Part shown: positions 7,737 through 18,138 of the stretch, one piece after another
How positions within the stretch are numbered: position 1 is the first letter of the stretch
Layout of the letters: each line of letters opens with the position of its first letter
Assembly: GCA_018241025.1 (NCBI GenBank)
Contig: JAFEEQ010000016.1
Span: 41,744-105,743, forward strand
Direction of reading: 5' to 3'
DNA length: 64,000 bases
Origin: Pseudomonadota bacterium
GTDB lineage: Bacteria; Pseudomonadota; Alphaproteobacteria; Micropepsales; Micropepsaceae
Position numbers and translations under genes: made by a program
Notes under the pieces: model-generated
What the model was told of the DNA's origin: nothing
Database searches by the model: none
Seen by the model: the letters and a program-made list of their open reading frames with translations, nothing else

Positions 7737-9593
7737 TCAGCCCTTGGGATCGAAAATCGAGAACAGATCGCGCGCACCAAGCTCCGCATTGCGGCGGCGC
7801 TCGAGTTCCTGGTTGTAGCGTCTGAGGGCATAGGCTTCGGTGATATATCCGACAATCGTGCGGTTCGACGCCGAGGCGAGAACGGGCAGCGACTCGATCT
7901 GTGTCTCTTCGAAGCGCTGCAGAGCGACACGGACGTTCTGGCCGGGCAGGAGGAAGTCGTCACTGTGCCGGGCGATTTCGCCCGCGGTCAGCGAACCAGC
8001 CTTGCTGTCCTGCCGGCTGTCGTGGAGCGCTGCGACGTCGATGCCGCCGGCGTAGCGACCATCGAGATCGACGACGAGGACGCGCTTGGCGCCCCCCAAC
8101 GGATATTTCTCGCGCATCTCGGCCAGCGGCATTCCGGACGGTACGACTTTCGGATCGGTGCGCATGAGCTTGGAAACGGTCAGATCGGCCAGCCATCCGA
8201 CATCGTGCGCGCTGCGGATACCGATGCCGCGCTGGTGGAAGCGCCAGGTGGAGAAGGAATAGCCGAAGGTCAGGCGGACAATGGTCGACGCGATCACCAC
8301 TCCGACCATGACCGCGATGGTCATCGGGAAGTCGCCCGTGCCCTCGAGCACGAGAAACACCATCGTGAGCGGCGCACCGATGATCGATGCCGCTACCGAT
8401 GCCATGCCGACCATCATCAACGCGGCATGCTGTTCGCCGAGGCGCGGGACGAGAAACTCGCTGACATCGGCGAAGACCGCGCCGAACAGGCAGCCGAGGA
8501 ACAGCGACGAGCTGAACATGCCGCCGCGAAACCCGGCACCGATCGAAATCGCCGACGCAACGAGCTTGCAGATCAGGATGATGAGCAGCGCCTCGAAAGC
8601 GACGCTGTGATCGAAGTGGAACTGGATCGCGCCGTGTCCGCTGCCAAGCACCTGCGGCGCATAGAGGGCGATGGCGGTCAGGAGCACACCGCCGAGCGCG
8701 GGCCGCAGCCACTGCGGCAGCGGCAGGCGCTTGAGCGTGCGTTCGGCCCAGGTCGTCGCCTGCATCGCCAGAATGCCGAAGCCCGCGGAAAAGACGCCGA
8801 GCAGCGCAAACAGGAGATAGACGGACTCCTTGAAATGAAAGGCCTGACCGACGACGAAGACCGGCTCGGGCCGGATCAGGTCGCGCTCGGTCATCACTGC
8901 GGCGAGACAGGCGGCTGCGACCGGGGCGAGCGCGCGCACGGTGTAATTTCCGAGGATCAACTCGAACGCATAGAACGCGCCCGCAAACGGCGCGTTAAAG
9001 GCCGCGGCAATGGCCGCGCCCGCGCCGGAGGCGAGGAAGACGCGCAGATCCGCGCGGCGGAACTGGATGAACTGGCCGACGCTCGAGAACACGCTGGCGC
9101 CGAACTGGCTGTAGCCCGCCTCCATGCCGACCGATGCGCCGGAAGCGTTCGAGACGATGGTGGCAAGCACGAGCCGGAGGCTGTCCCCCAGCGACATGCG
9201 TCCGCCGTGGAGTGCGTTGGCTTCGATGGGGTCGACTGTCTCAGAAAAGCGGAAACGGCGCGAAACAAGTGCCGCAAGTCCGATCAGAAGCCCGCCGCAA
9301 AGCGGCACGATCAGGATTCGTATCGGATCGGAACCGACGCCCGTGCTGAGCGCCATGCCGTCCGGCAAGTTGAAGCTGATACGGTGCAGGAAATCGACGA
9401 GCTTGTGCATGCCTGCGACAAGTGCGCCGATCAGCGATCCGAGCGCCGCACTGAGCACAAGCTGCGCCGGCTCGCTGGAGCGAAGTTCGCGCTGGATGAA
9501 GGCACCCACACGACGCGCCAGCCGAAGCGGGAACGCGACGCCGGGCCTCGATGCAATGGCGCCATCCGGATTCATGGCTGCTTGTCGCGCCAT
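7737..9593 (-). CDS. Divergent ClC-family channel/transporter with C-terminal CBS domain
   Basis: The 618-aa protein has about 10-12 hydrophobic helices (residues 40-440), then a soluble region (VSKLMRTDPKVVPSG onward) matching paired CBS domains. The membrane part is recognisably ClC: SVGMEAGYSQFGAS corresponds to the gating-glutamate motif GxEGP, and GAGFRGGMFSSSLFLG to the helix N motif. Two anion-coordinating motifs are altered. GSGIP is replaced by SETVDP, and GxFxP reads GGMFSSS without proline. This divergent subgroup is, from memory, common in alphaproteobacteria; ion selectivity should not be assumed to be chloride. The gene runs alone between opposed or distant neighbours. Confidence 0.83.
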   Translation of the reverse strand: MARQAAMNPDGAIASRPGVAFPLRLARRVGAFIQRELRSSEPAQLVLSAALGSLIGALVAGMHKLVDFLHRISFNLPDGMALSTGVGSDPIRILIVPLCGGLLIGLAALVSRRFRFSETVDPIEANALHGGRMSLGDSLRLVLATIVSNASGASVGMEAGYSQFGASVFSSVGQFIQFRRADLRVFLASGAGAAIAAAFNAPFAGAFYAFELILGNYTVRALAPVAAACLAAVMTERDLIRPEPVFVVGQAFHFKESVYLLFALLGVFSAGFGILAMQATTWAERTLKRLPLPQWLRPALGGVLLTAIALYAPQVLGSGHGAIQFHFDHSVAFEALLIILICKLVASAISIGAGFRGGMFSSSLFLGCLFGAVFADVSEFLVPRLGEQHAALMMVGMASVAASIIGAPLTMVFLVLEGTGDFPMTIAVMVGVVIASTIVRLTFGYSFSTWRFHQRGIGIRSAHDVGWLADLTVSKLMRTDPKVVPSGMPLAEMREKYPLGGAKRVLVVDLDGRYAGGIDVAALHDSRQDSKAGSLTAGEIARHSDDFLLPGQNVRVALQRFEETQIESLPVLASASNRTIVGYITEAYALRRYNQELERRRNAELGARDLFSIFDPKG

Positions 9594-9652
9594 GCAGCTG
9601 GCCGGTCAATGTCGGCAAACTTACAGTTTGTTCAATATCGCCATAGCGTTTC

Positions 9653-10144
9653 TCAATCCGGCGCGTTCGATGCCAGAGCGCCGTAGCGGCCGCGGAAGAA
9701 CACCAGCGGCGCACCATGCTCTTGCCGGGCAAAGCGGATGACGCGGCCGATCAGGATCGTATGGTCGCCGGCATCGTGGATAGTCTCTGCCTCGCACTCG
9801 AAGACCGCGAGCGCATCCTCAAGGGCCGGCGGGCCGAGATCGGTGTCGCGCAAGGCGATGCCTTCGAGGCTGTGGCTGCCCTGCTTGGCGAGGCGCGACG
9901 ACACCTCCTGATGATCGGTGCCGAGGATGCTGACGGTGTAGCAGGTCGCGTTGGTGAAGACGTGGTGGCGGTCGGATTTCTTGTCCATGCACCAAAGGAC
10001 GAGCGGCGGGTCGAGCGAGACCGAGGCGAAGGAATTTACCGTGATGCCGAGATGCCGCTCGGCGCTGGCCTGGGTCGTGATCACGGCTACGCCCGTCGGG
10101 AAGCTGCCCAGTGCGGACCGGAAGGCGCGGGTATCGAAGGTCAT
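9653..10144 (-). CDS. Flavin reductase domain protein (HpaC/RutF-like)
   Basis: The 163-aa protein contains the flavin reductase FMN-binding fold: FPTGVAVITT, GITVNSFASVSLDPPLVLWC (residues 33-52) and the terminal FFRGRYGAL. Such enzymes reduce FMN or FAD with NAD(P)H and hand it to a partner monooxygenase. No monooxygenase is adjacent, so the partner is unknown. Length is normal for the family. The start is the ATG preceding TFDTRAFRSALGSFPTG, where family alignment normally begins. Confidence 0.88.
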   Translation of the reverse strand: MTFDTRAFRSALGSFPTGVAVITTQASAERHLGITVNSFASVSLDPPLVLWCMDKKSDRHHVFTNATCYTVSILGTDHQEVSSRLAKQGSHSLEGIALRDTDLGPPALEDALAVFECEAETIHDAGDHTILIGRVIRFARQEHGAPLVFFRGRYGALASNAPD

Positions 10145-10149
10145 GGCGT

Positions 10150-10165
10150 TTCACACTCGGTTAAC
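10150..10165 (+). promoter_or_regulatory. CtrA-like site upstream of motB
   Basis: The sequence TTCA-N7-TTAAC differs from the CtrA consensus TTAA-N7-TTAAC at one position. It starts about 118 bp before the motB ATG, overlapping the start of the divergently transcribed flavin reductase. The assignment rests on consensus and on the motility function of the downstream gene. Confidence 0.4.
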
Positions 10166-10267
10166 AGGCGATGGGGCATTCTGCGCCACACGTTAGGCGA
10201 GGCATGGGGCGGCGAAAAGACTGCTTCACCCGGCTGACGACGGGTAGTCGGAGCGGGATGAACGGCC

Positions 10268-11185
10268 ATGGCTGACGGCGCCATCGTCATCAAGAAGATC
10301 AAGAAAGGCGGTCACGGCGGCCATCACGGCGGCGCGTGGAAAGTGGCCTATGCCGACTTCGTGACGGCGATGATGGCGTTCTTCCTCCTGATGTGGCTGA
10401 TCAACACCACGACCCCCGAACAGAAGCGCGGCATTGCCGACTACTTCGCGCCCCAGAGCATCGCCGAGACCGTCAGCGGTGCCGGCGGCATCCTGGGCGG
10501 AAGGGTCATGGGCGAGGACAGCGCCAAGGCAGGCGGCGCGGCTTCCGTTTTCCAGAAGAACAGTCCGACCTCGCCGGCGACGCCGACCAAGTCGACCGAG
10601 ACCGGCACCGCGCATGGCGGTGCTACCGATGCCAATGGAGCAGGTTCGGGCGGCGCGGCCGATGGCAGCGGTACGGCCTCGAATCAGGACGGTGACTTCG
10701 CACACGCCGCAGAGGCCATTCACCAGGCGATCCAGGACAATCCCGACATCGCGATGCTGTCGAAGCAGGTGATGATCGAGAACACGCCGCAGGGCCTGCG
10801 AATCCAGCTCGTCGACCAGGATGGCCGCCCGATGTTTCAGCAGGGCACGTCAGAGCTGATGCCTTACGCCAAGAAGCTACTGGCGGCGATCGGCAATATC
10901 GTGGATGGCCTGCCGAACCGGGTGTCGATCAGCGGTCACACCGACTCGAAAGCGTTCGAAGGCCCGGGCGGGGTGACCAATTGGGAACTTTCGGCGGCCC
11001 GTGCCAATGCCGCGCGCGCGCTGCTGGCGTCCGGCGGTTTGTCGCAGGACCGAATCTATGAGGTCGCCGGCAAGGCCGGATCGGAGCCGCTGCTGCCCGA
11101 GGATCCCAATGCCTCGGCGAATCGGCGGCTGAGCATCGTGCTCCTGCGCGAGGCGCCGCCGGTGCCGCCGGGTCATGCACTCTAA
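10268..11185 (+). CDS. motB: Flagellar motor stator protein MotB
   Basis: The 305-aa protein opens with a Gly/His/Lys-rich cytoplasmic tail, then a single membrane helix YADFVTAMMAFFLLMWLINT. This helix holds the invariant proton-binding Asp (D in YADFVTAMMAFF, about residue 36). A Thr/Ser/Gly-rich linker (residues 90-155) leads to an OmpA-type peptidoglycan-binding domain with ISGHTDSKAF and NWELSAARANAARALL. MotB anchors the stator and conducts protons with MotA. MotA is not adjacent, as in Caulobacter where the two genes are separated. A CtrA-like site lies upstream. Confidence 0.93.
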   Translation: MADGAIVIKKIKKGGHGGHHGGAWKVAYADFVTAMMAFFLLMWLINTTTPEQKRGIADYFAPQSIAETVSGAGGILGGRVMGEDSAKAGGAASVFQKNSPTSPATPTKSTETGTAHGGATDANGAGSGGAADGSGTASNQDGDFAHAAEAIHQAIQDNPDIAMLSKQVMIENTPQGLRIQLVDQDGRPMFQQGTSELMPYAKKLLAAIGNIVDGLPNRVSISGHTDSKAFEGPGGVTNWELSAARANAARALLASGGLSQDRIYEVAGKAGSEPLLPEDPNASANRRLSIVLLREAPPVPPGHAL

Positions 11186-11265
11186 TTCACGATAGAACGC
11201 CTTCGGGCTGGCGTCGCCCGCGTGAGTTTTGTCATAGTCGAGTCTCAAGGGCTCCGGATCGACAC

Positions 11266-11997
11266 GTGACCGATCAGCACAACGCACGCGTACCGCAATT
11301 CTTCCTGACACCGGGCGGCCCCTGCCCTTACCTGCCCGGACGCGTGGAGCGGAAGGTCTTTGCCCGGCTATCGGGAACCTATGCCCAGCCGCTGAGTGAG
11401 GCTCTCACCCATTCCGGATTTCGCCGCAGCCAGGCAATTGCGTATCGCCCGGCCTGCGAAGGCTGCAACGCCTGTGTCTCGGTACGCATCCTCGCCGACG
11501 CATTCGAGCCGTCGCGGAATTTCCGCCGCGTGCTCCAGCGCAACGACGACCTGATCCGCTCCGAAGTCGTGCCCGAGGCGACGCGCGAGCAGTTTGCGCT
11601 GCTGCGCACCTATCTCGATGCGCGCCATGCCGGCGGCGGCATGTCGGATATGGGTCTGTTCGACTATGTCGCGATGGTCGAGGAAACGCCGGTCGATACG
11701 CAGATCGTCGAATACCGCCGCGCGGGCGCGGACGGGCGACCGGGCGCGCTGATCGCCTGCGCACTGACCGATGTGCTGCGCGACGGCGTCTCGATGGTCT
11801 ACAGCTTCTTCCATCCCGGCGAGGATGCGCGCAGCCTCGGTACCTACATGATCCTGGATCATATCGGCGATGCGAAGAGCCGGAACATGCCGCATGTCTA
11901 TCTCGGCTACTGGGTCGAAGGCAGCGACAAGATGGCCTATAAGACGCGCTTCCGGCCGATGGAGGCCCTCACGCGCGACGGATGGCAGCAGCTATGA
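11266..11997 (+). CDS. bpt: Leucyl/arginyl-tRNA-protein transferase (Bpt)
   Basis: The 243-aa protein matches the bacterial ATE/Bpt family: GGPCPYLPGR at the N-terminus with the conserved Cys, then RRSQAIAYRPACEGCNACVS with the CxxC pair, and the C-terminal GNAT-like half with DHIGDAKSRNMPHVYLGYWV. Bpt transfers Leu from tRNA to N-terminal Asp/Glu and so feeds ClpS-ClpAP degradation (N-degron pathway). The start is GTG at 11266; no ATG precedes the conserved CPYLPGR region in frame. The stop overlaps the next gene by ATGA. Confidence 0.93.
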   Translation: MTDQHNARVPQFFLTPGGPCPYLPGRVERKVFARLSGTYAQPLSEALTHSGFRRSQAIAYRPACEGCNACVSVRILADAFEPSRNFRRVLQRNDDLIRSEVVPEATREQFALLRTYLDARHAGGGMSDMGLFDYVAMVEETPVDTQIVEYRRAGADGRPGALIACALTDVLRDGVSMVYSFFHPGEDARSLGTYMILDHIGDAKSRNMPHVYLGYWVEGSDKMAYKTRFRPMEALTRDGWQQL

Positions 11998-12320
11998 AAA
12001 GCTGGATCGCAGGTGCGGCGCTTCTTCTTGCCATTCCGGCGGCGAATGCCGGACCGCAACCGACGGCGCGACAGTTCATGGATGCACACTGCAAGTCGCT
12101 GACCGACGCGTGCACGGGACCGATCATCCAGGCGCTCAATGACGCCGCGAAGGCCGGCAAGATCAGCGCAAAATGCGATGCGGGCCGGCCGCCCAAACCG
12201 CCAATGGCGCTCGACATCGCACTGTGGTGGGTTGGCCATCATGACTACGACAACAAGCCGATGCCTGAGGCCGCAATTGAAACAGCCGAGAAACTCTGGC
12301 CGTGCAGCCGCGCAGGCTAA
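11994..12320 (+). CDS. Small secreted protein, Rap1a/Tai-like
   Basis: The 108-aa product starts with a clear signal peptide (MKSWIAGAALLLAIPAANA), which fixes the start at 11994. That ATG overlaps the bpt stop in an ATGA junction, so translation is probably coupled. The mature part has four cysteines (DAHCKS, DACTGP, SAKCDA, LWPCS). The order Cys-x-G, a Pro-rich turn, IALWWVGHHDYDN and a terminal AEKLWPC resembles the Rap1a/Tai fold seen in small periplasmic and immunity proteins. No type VI effector gene is adjacent, so an immunity role is not supported here. Confidence 0.65.
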   Translation: MKSWIAGAALLLAIPAANAGPQPTARQFMDAHCKSLTDACTGPIIQALNDAAKAGKISAKCDAGRPPKPPMALDIALWWVGHHDYDNKPMPEAAIETAEKLWPCSRAG

Positions 12321-12330
12321 CGAGTCCGAT

Positions 12331-12783
12331 CTAGCGGCGGCGTATCGGAACCCGCCGTAAAATGGGCACAGACGGCATAAGCACAGCCACGATTGCCTCT
12401 TCGATGTTCATAGAGATGCGCCGGGCGTTTTCCGAAACGGTGCTCGCCGATCTCTGCAGGCTGCGTGAAGCACGACCGAGGCGCGGGGATTCGAGGAGTC
12501 GCTCGAGCGCATGAATCAGTGCTTCGAACAGGCTCCTCCCCGGCGACGACCTGTCGTCCAGGGCACGCCGGGCCGCCGCGAGCAGGATCGCATCCTTGTC
12601 CGGGAAATACTGGTAGAGCGTGCCGATCGAAACGCCTGCGCGCTCGGCGATGGCGTTGGTGTTCAGCGCATCGGCACCGTTGCGTGCGATAAGCTGAAGC
12701 GCCGCTTCCAGAATTGAGTCATGCGTTGCGCGGGCACGAGCCTGCCGTGGTTTACGGCGTTGACGGAACTGGTTTTCTTCCAT
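12331..12783 (-). CDS. Short TetR-family regulator
   Basis: The protein is 150 aa, against about 190-220 for most TetR proteins. The N-terminal HTH is textbook: DSILEAALQLIARNGADALN then IAERAGVSIGTLYQYFPDK. The ligand domain is short and ends in a basic tail (RRVPIRRR), so a C-terminal truncation or frameshift is possible. The ATG at 12783 is chosen for the GGAAGGAT upstream; another in-frame ATG lies 33 bp earlier. It diverges from the methyltransferase gene across about 50 bp and probably controls it and itself. Confidence 0.8.
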   Translation of the reverse strand: MEENQFRQRRKPRQARARATHDSILEAALQLIARNGADALNTNAIAERAGVSIGTLYQYFPDKDAILLAAARRALDDRSSPGRSLFEALIHALERLLESPRLGRASRSLQRSASTVSENARRISMNIEEAIVAVLMPSVPILRRVPIRRR

Positions 12784-12834
12784 CGCGGCATCCTTCCGTA
12801 AAGCGAGTACCGTCACTCAGACTAGCGGCCTAGC

Positions 12835-13650
12835 ATGAGACGTCAACTTCGATGGATGTCCCTGATGCGCGATGAAGCCTGGCATGGCCGCATGACCGGA
12901 AACGCCTTCGACGACGAAGATGTAGTGCGCTGCTACGTTTGCCGGCCGCCCTATGCGCCCGATTTGTTTACGTGTCTGGCCGAGATGGTGCCGGAACCGC
13001 GATGCCTCGTCGATCTCGGTTGCGGTCCCGGAAAGGTCACCTTGGGGCTCGCGGACAAATTCACGGAGGTGCTGGCGATCGATCCGTCTGGTCCGATGAT
13101 AGCCGAAGCGCGCCGACACAATCGCCAGCCGAACATCCGCTGGACAGTGGGACGTGCCGAGGACGTCGACTTGCCGGAACATATCGACCTCGTAACCGCG
13201 GGAGCGGCGATCCACTGGATGAGCCACGAACAGTTGTTTCCGAGGCTTGCGGGGCGGGCCGCGCTGTTCGGCGCAATCAACAGCAAGCGAGGCTCAGATC
13301 CGGCCTGGGTCGAGGACCAGCGTGCCTTCATGCGTGATTGGCTCTCGCGCATCGACCAGATCTACGACGAGACGGCGTTCGCCGCAAAGGGGCGACAGTA
13401 TGAACGCTGGATCGACCTGGATGGGCGCGCTGAATTCCCGATGTGGTTTCGACAGAGCATCGACGACTACGTCACGGCGATGCACGCGACCGCCACGTTC
13501 AGTCGCAACCGCATGGGCACTGAACTCTCCGGAGAGTTCGACAAGGAGTTCACGGCGGCTCTCGAGCCGTTTGCCTCTGACGGGATGCTGGCGTTCGAGG
13601 TCGTGTCGGAGCTTACCTGGGGCGTGCCGCGCGCAACGCCGACGGCCTAG
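12835..13650 (+). CDS. Class I SAM-dependent methyltransferase
   Basis: The 271-aa protein has the Rossmann methyltransferase motifs: motif I CLVDLGCGPGKVTLGLA (about residues 57-73), the acidic residue in VLAIDPSGPM (motif II), and VDLVTAGAAIHWM-like motif IV (LVTAGAAIHWM). The last is typical of the UbiE/trans-aconitate methyltransferase-like group that acts on small molecules. The substrate is unknown. Several in-frame Met codons (12835, 12856, 12865, 12892) make the exact start uncertain. It is transcribed divergently from the short TetR gene and meets the GNAT gene tail to tail with a 4-bp overlap. Confidence 0.85.
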   Translation: MRRQLRWMSLMRDEAWHGRMTGNAFDDEDVVRCYVCRPPYAPDLFTCLAEMVPEPRCLVDLGCGPGKVTLGLADKFTEVLAIDPSGPMIAEARRHNRQPNIRWTVGRAEDVDLPEHIDLVTAGAAIHWMSHEQLFPRLAGRAALFGAINSKRGSDPAWVEDQRAFMRDWLSRIDQIYDETAFAAKGRQYERWIDLDGRAEFPMWFRQSIDDYVTAMHATATFSRNRMGTELSGEFDKEFTAALEPFASDGMLAFEVVSELTWGVPRATPTA

Positions 13651-14140
13651 TCGCTCGCCGCGACCCGGCGGTGCATCGACAGCTCGTCATGATCGGCGCC
13701 ATCGACGCGGATCGAGGCCGGAATGCGGCCGACCACTTCGAATCCGTGACGTTTGTAGAGACGTATCGCACCCTCGTTTGAAGCGGTGACGGTCAGCGAG
13801 ACATGCTCGACCTGGCGCGCAGCTTCTTCGATCGCGGCCGTCATCAATGCATCGGCGACGCCCCGTCCACGCCAGGCTGGACGAACATAAAAAGAGCCGA
13901 TCGAACCCTGGTGACGATGCTTCTTCTGCGTTTCGGCCGAAAAACTGATGATCCCGACCAGCTCGACATCGACGAAGGCCCCGAAGCCGCCGCCGCGCTC
14001 GATCCATTTGGTCCAGCGTTCGAGCGGATAAGATGCCTCATCGTCCGCGTCAGAGCCGAAGTTTTCCGGATGATTGCGCAAGCCTTCGAGACGGACAGTG
14101 CGGAACGCGTCGACATCCGCCGGTTCGAGACGGCGAACGA

Positions 14141-14144
<4 letters not shown>
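13647..14144 (-). CDS. GNAT-family N-acetyltransferase
   Basis: The 165-aa enzyme carries the GNAT core: IGSFYVRPAWRGRGVADALM (motif A, the Q/RxxGxG/A acetyl-CoA loop as RGRGVA) and VTASNEGAIRLYKRHGF (motif B), ending EVVGRIP. It transfers an acetyl group from acetyl-CoA to an unidentified amine. The start is GTG at 14144, overlapping the metG stop as GTGA, so the two genes are translationally coupled. This pairing suggests shared expression rather than shared chemistry. Confidence 0.88.
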
Positions 14145-15871
<1,727 letters not shown>

Positions 15872-15954
15872 TTGAGGGGCGCGCAGATTAACTTCTGCGC
15901 CGAATCCGTCCACCCTTAAGCAGGTCCGGGCAGCATTGCAAAGGGAGGGCGCCA

Positions 15955-16665
15955 ATGAGCGAGGCAACCGCGCGGAGCCGCCTTTTCCATGCGAATTTCC
16001 AGTCCAATCTGATTGCCGGCCTGCTGACGGTGACGCCGCTGATCATCGTCTGGCTGGTGTTCGATTTCTTCCTGACCACGCTGTCGGAATGGGGCCGGCC
16101 GCTGGCGACCCAACTGACGATCTTTCTCGAAGACAGGATTCCGGGCCTGCATCCGATCCTCGACGATCCCGGCGTGCGCTGGGTGATCGCCGTGGTCGTG
16201 GCCCTGCTCGCGCTCTATTCCATCGGCGCGGTGGCGAGCCGGATGATCGGCCAGCGGCTGATCCACTGGGCCGAACAGGTGATTGTGCGGATTCCTCTGG
16301 TCGAGACGATCTATTCGGCGGCGAAGAAGCTCGTCGACGTTCTGCGCCAGAAGCCCGGCAACAATACCGAGCGCGTCGTGCTGATCGATTTTCCGAGCCC
16401 GGGACTGAAAGCCATCGGCTTCGTGATGCGGACGTTTTCCGATGCGGTGACGGGACAGGAACTGGCGGCGGTCTATGTCCCGACGGCGCCGAACCCGACC
16501 TCGGGCTATCTGCAGGTCGTTCCGCTCGCCACGCTGACGCCAACGGCGCTGCAGGGCGACGAGGCGATGACCATGATCCTGTCGGGCGGAGCGGTGACGC
16601 CGGATCATGTCTCGATCGCACCACGGGGGCCGCGGACACCCGATAGCGGGAGAAAAGTCGCATGA
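15955..16665 (+). CDS. DUF502 membrane protein
   Basis: The 236-aa protein has two transmembrane helices (about residues 20-40 and 76-97). The DUF502 core follows: RIPLVETIYSAAKKLVDVL, VVLIDFPSPGLKAIGFVM and VYVPTAPNPTSGYLQVVP. These motifs are strongly diagnostic of the family, whose biochemical role is not established. The proline-containing VPTAPNPTSG loop is the best conserved segment. The ATG follows a GGAGGGCGCC Shine-Dalgarno stretch. The gene overlaps the downstream ABA4-like gene by ATGA. Confidence 0.9.
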   Translation: MSEATARSRLFHANFQSNLIAGLLTVTPLIIVWLVFDFFLTTLSEWGRPLATQLTIFLEDRIPGLHPILDDPGVRWVIAVVVALLALYSIGAVASRMIGQRLIHWAEQVIVRIPLVETIYSAAKKLVDVLRQKPGNNTERVVLIDFPSPGLKAIGFVMRTFSDAVTGQELAAVYVPTAPNPTSGYLQVVPLATLTPTALQGDEAMTMILSGGAVTPDHVSIAPRGPRTPDSGRKVA

Positions 16666-17111
16666 GCGCCGAGACCGTCTTCAACTTCGCCAACAACGGC
16701 ATCATCCCGTTCTGGGTGCTGTTGGCGCTGGCGCCGCGGTGGAAGGGAACGCAGATCGCGGTGCATTCGATCGCCCTGCCCCTGATCCTGGGTGCGACCT
16801 ATGCCTGGCTGCTGTGGCGGGCCGTGTTCGGCGGCGAGGGTACGCCGGGAACCAGCTTCACCTCCCTCCCGGGTGTGATGGCACTGTTCGACGCGCCGGT
16901 CGGCGCAACGCTCGGCTGGATCCACTATCTCGTCTTCGATCTGTTCATCGGTGCCTGGGAAACCCGCGACGCCGGGCGGCGCGGAATCGCCCATTGGATG
17001 GTGGTGCCGTGCCTGGTGGTGACACTGCTCGTCGGGCCGATCGGGCTTGGCTGCTATCTGCTGCTGCGACTGGCACTTGGAAAAGGCGGCTGGAGCCTCG
17101 CCGAAGCCTGA
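16662..17111 (+). CDS. ABA4-like (DUF4281) membrane protein
   Basis: The 149-aa protein has four hydrophobic helices. ABA4-family signatures are visible: FWVLLALAPRWKGT near the N-terminus, then WIHYLVFDLFIGAWETRDA and the following hydrophobic LLVGPIGLGCYLLLR. In plants ABA4 is needed for neoxanthin synthesis; the role of bacterial homologues is unclear, and no carotenoid genes are nearby. The start overlaps the DUF502 stop (ATGA), indicating coupled translation. Confidence 0.83.
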   Translation: MSAETVFNFANNGIIPFWVLLALAPRWKGTQIAVHSIALPLILGATYAWLLWRAVFGGEGTPGTSFTSLPGVMALFDAPVGATLGWIHYLVFDLFIGAWETRDAGRRGIAHWMVVPCLVVTLLVGPIGLGCYLLLRLALGKGGWSLAEA

Positions 17112-17154
17112 CGGTTTGCGTTGCGCGGGCGTTGCCAGTATTTCAGCGCGGGCG

Positions 17155-17230
<76 letters not shown>

Positions 17231-17328
17231 GATGGCCGCATCCGCAGAACCATGGCACGACGCACCCGCGAACTTGACGCATTCCGGTCCGGGGCGAAAA
17301 TGGCAATGCACTCAGTCGGGCTTGCCTC

Positions 17329-18138
17329 TTGATCTCGCGCTTTCAGGAATTCGTTGCGCCGTTCTCGCCGGATCAGTTCTTCGAGATTCTGCGTGAGCGC
17401 AAACTCGTGTTTCGGCGCGGAACGCATCTTGGGCGCATGGACGGGCTGCTGAGCTGGGATGCGATGCTGCAGTTGGTCGAGAGCGGCAAGGTTCCGGCGG
17501 ACAAGGTGCGGCTTCTGCGCAATTCTTCCCGCTCGCCGACCGTCTTCTTCACCGATGGCGGCAAAACCAACCCGGAAAAACTTCGCCAACTATTCGAGAA
17601 AGGCGTCAGCCTGGTGATCGAGCCGGTGGAACGCTATGTCCCGGAAATTCAAAAGCTGTGCGACGACATCGCAGCAGCCTGCGGCGAACACATCATGGCC
17701 GGCGCTGTCGCGACAACGGGCGGCGGCGGTGCCTTTGTCCAACACTACGATCCCGAGGACTTTGCGATCGTCCAACTGGAAGGCAGCAAACGTTGGCGCG
17801 TCTACGATACGCCGGTGCCCGATCCCGTCAGGGATATGCCGCCGCAGCTTGCGCCCGCGGGCGAGCCGATCTTCGACGAGATGCTGCAGCCGGGGGACTT
17901 CCTGTTTCTTCCCGCGGGATATTGGCATTGCTGCGAAAACGGACCGGGCCGCTCGCTGCACATCAGTATGGTGTTCCGGCCGCCGACCGGAATTCAAGGC
18001 GTGCAGACATTGCTGACGGATGCCATGGACGATCCGATCTTCCGCCGTCCGCTTACCAGGCTGCATGATCCAACCGAGAGGGCCGCTCACTTGGCGGCCT
18101 TGAAAGCGCGGCTCCTGAAAATGATCGATCGACTCTAG
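17329..18138 (+). CDS. JmjC/cupin_4-type 2-oxoglutarate-iron dioxygenase-like protein
   Basis: The 269-aa protein has a cupin double-stranded beta helix. FVQHYDPEDFAIVQLEGSK supplies the HxD iron-ligand pair, and DFLFLPAGYWHCCENG supplies the distal His; this arrangement is typical of the ribosomal oxygenase/JmjC cupin_4 group. Such enzymes hydroxylate protein or small-molecule substrates with iron and 2-oxoglutarate. A start TTG at 17329 is used because no in-frame ATG or GTG precedes the conserved FSPDQFFEIL segment. It stands alone after tRNA-Thr. Confidence 0.82.
   Translation: MISRFQEFVAPFSPDQFFEILRERKLVFRRGTHLGRMDGLLSWDAMLQLVESGKVPADKVRLLRNSSRSPTVFFTDGGKTNPEKLRQLFEKGVSLVIEPVERYVPEIQKLCDDIAAACGEHIMAGAVATTGGGGAFVQHYDPEDFAIVQLEGSKRWRVYDTPVPDPVRDMPPQLAPAGEPIFDEMLQPGDFLFLPAGYWHCCENGPGRSLHISMVFRPPTGIQGVQTLLTDAMDDPIFRRPLTRLHDPTERAAHLAALKARLLKMIDRL

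Noticed and set aside
4476..9686. Long plus-strand frames (588 and 689 codons) over the ModE-like, pstS, porin and ClC genes
   Set aside because: They are antisense to genes with unmistakable motifs and show no signal peptide or family pattern.
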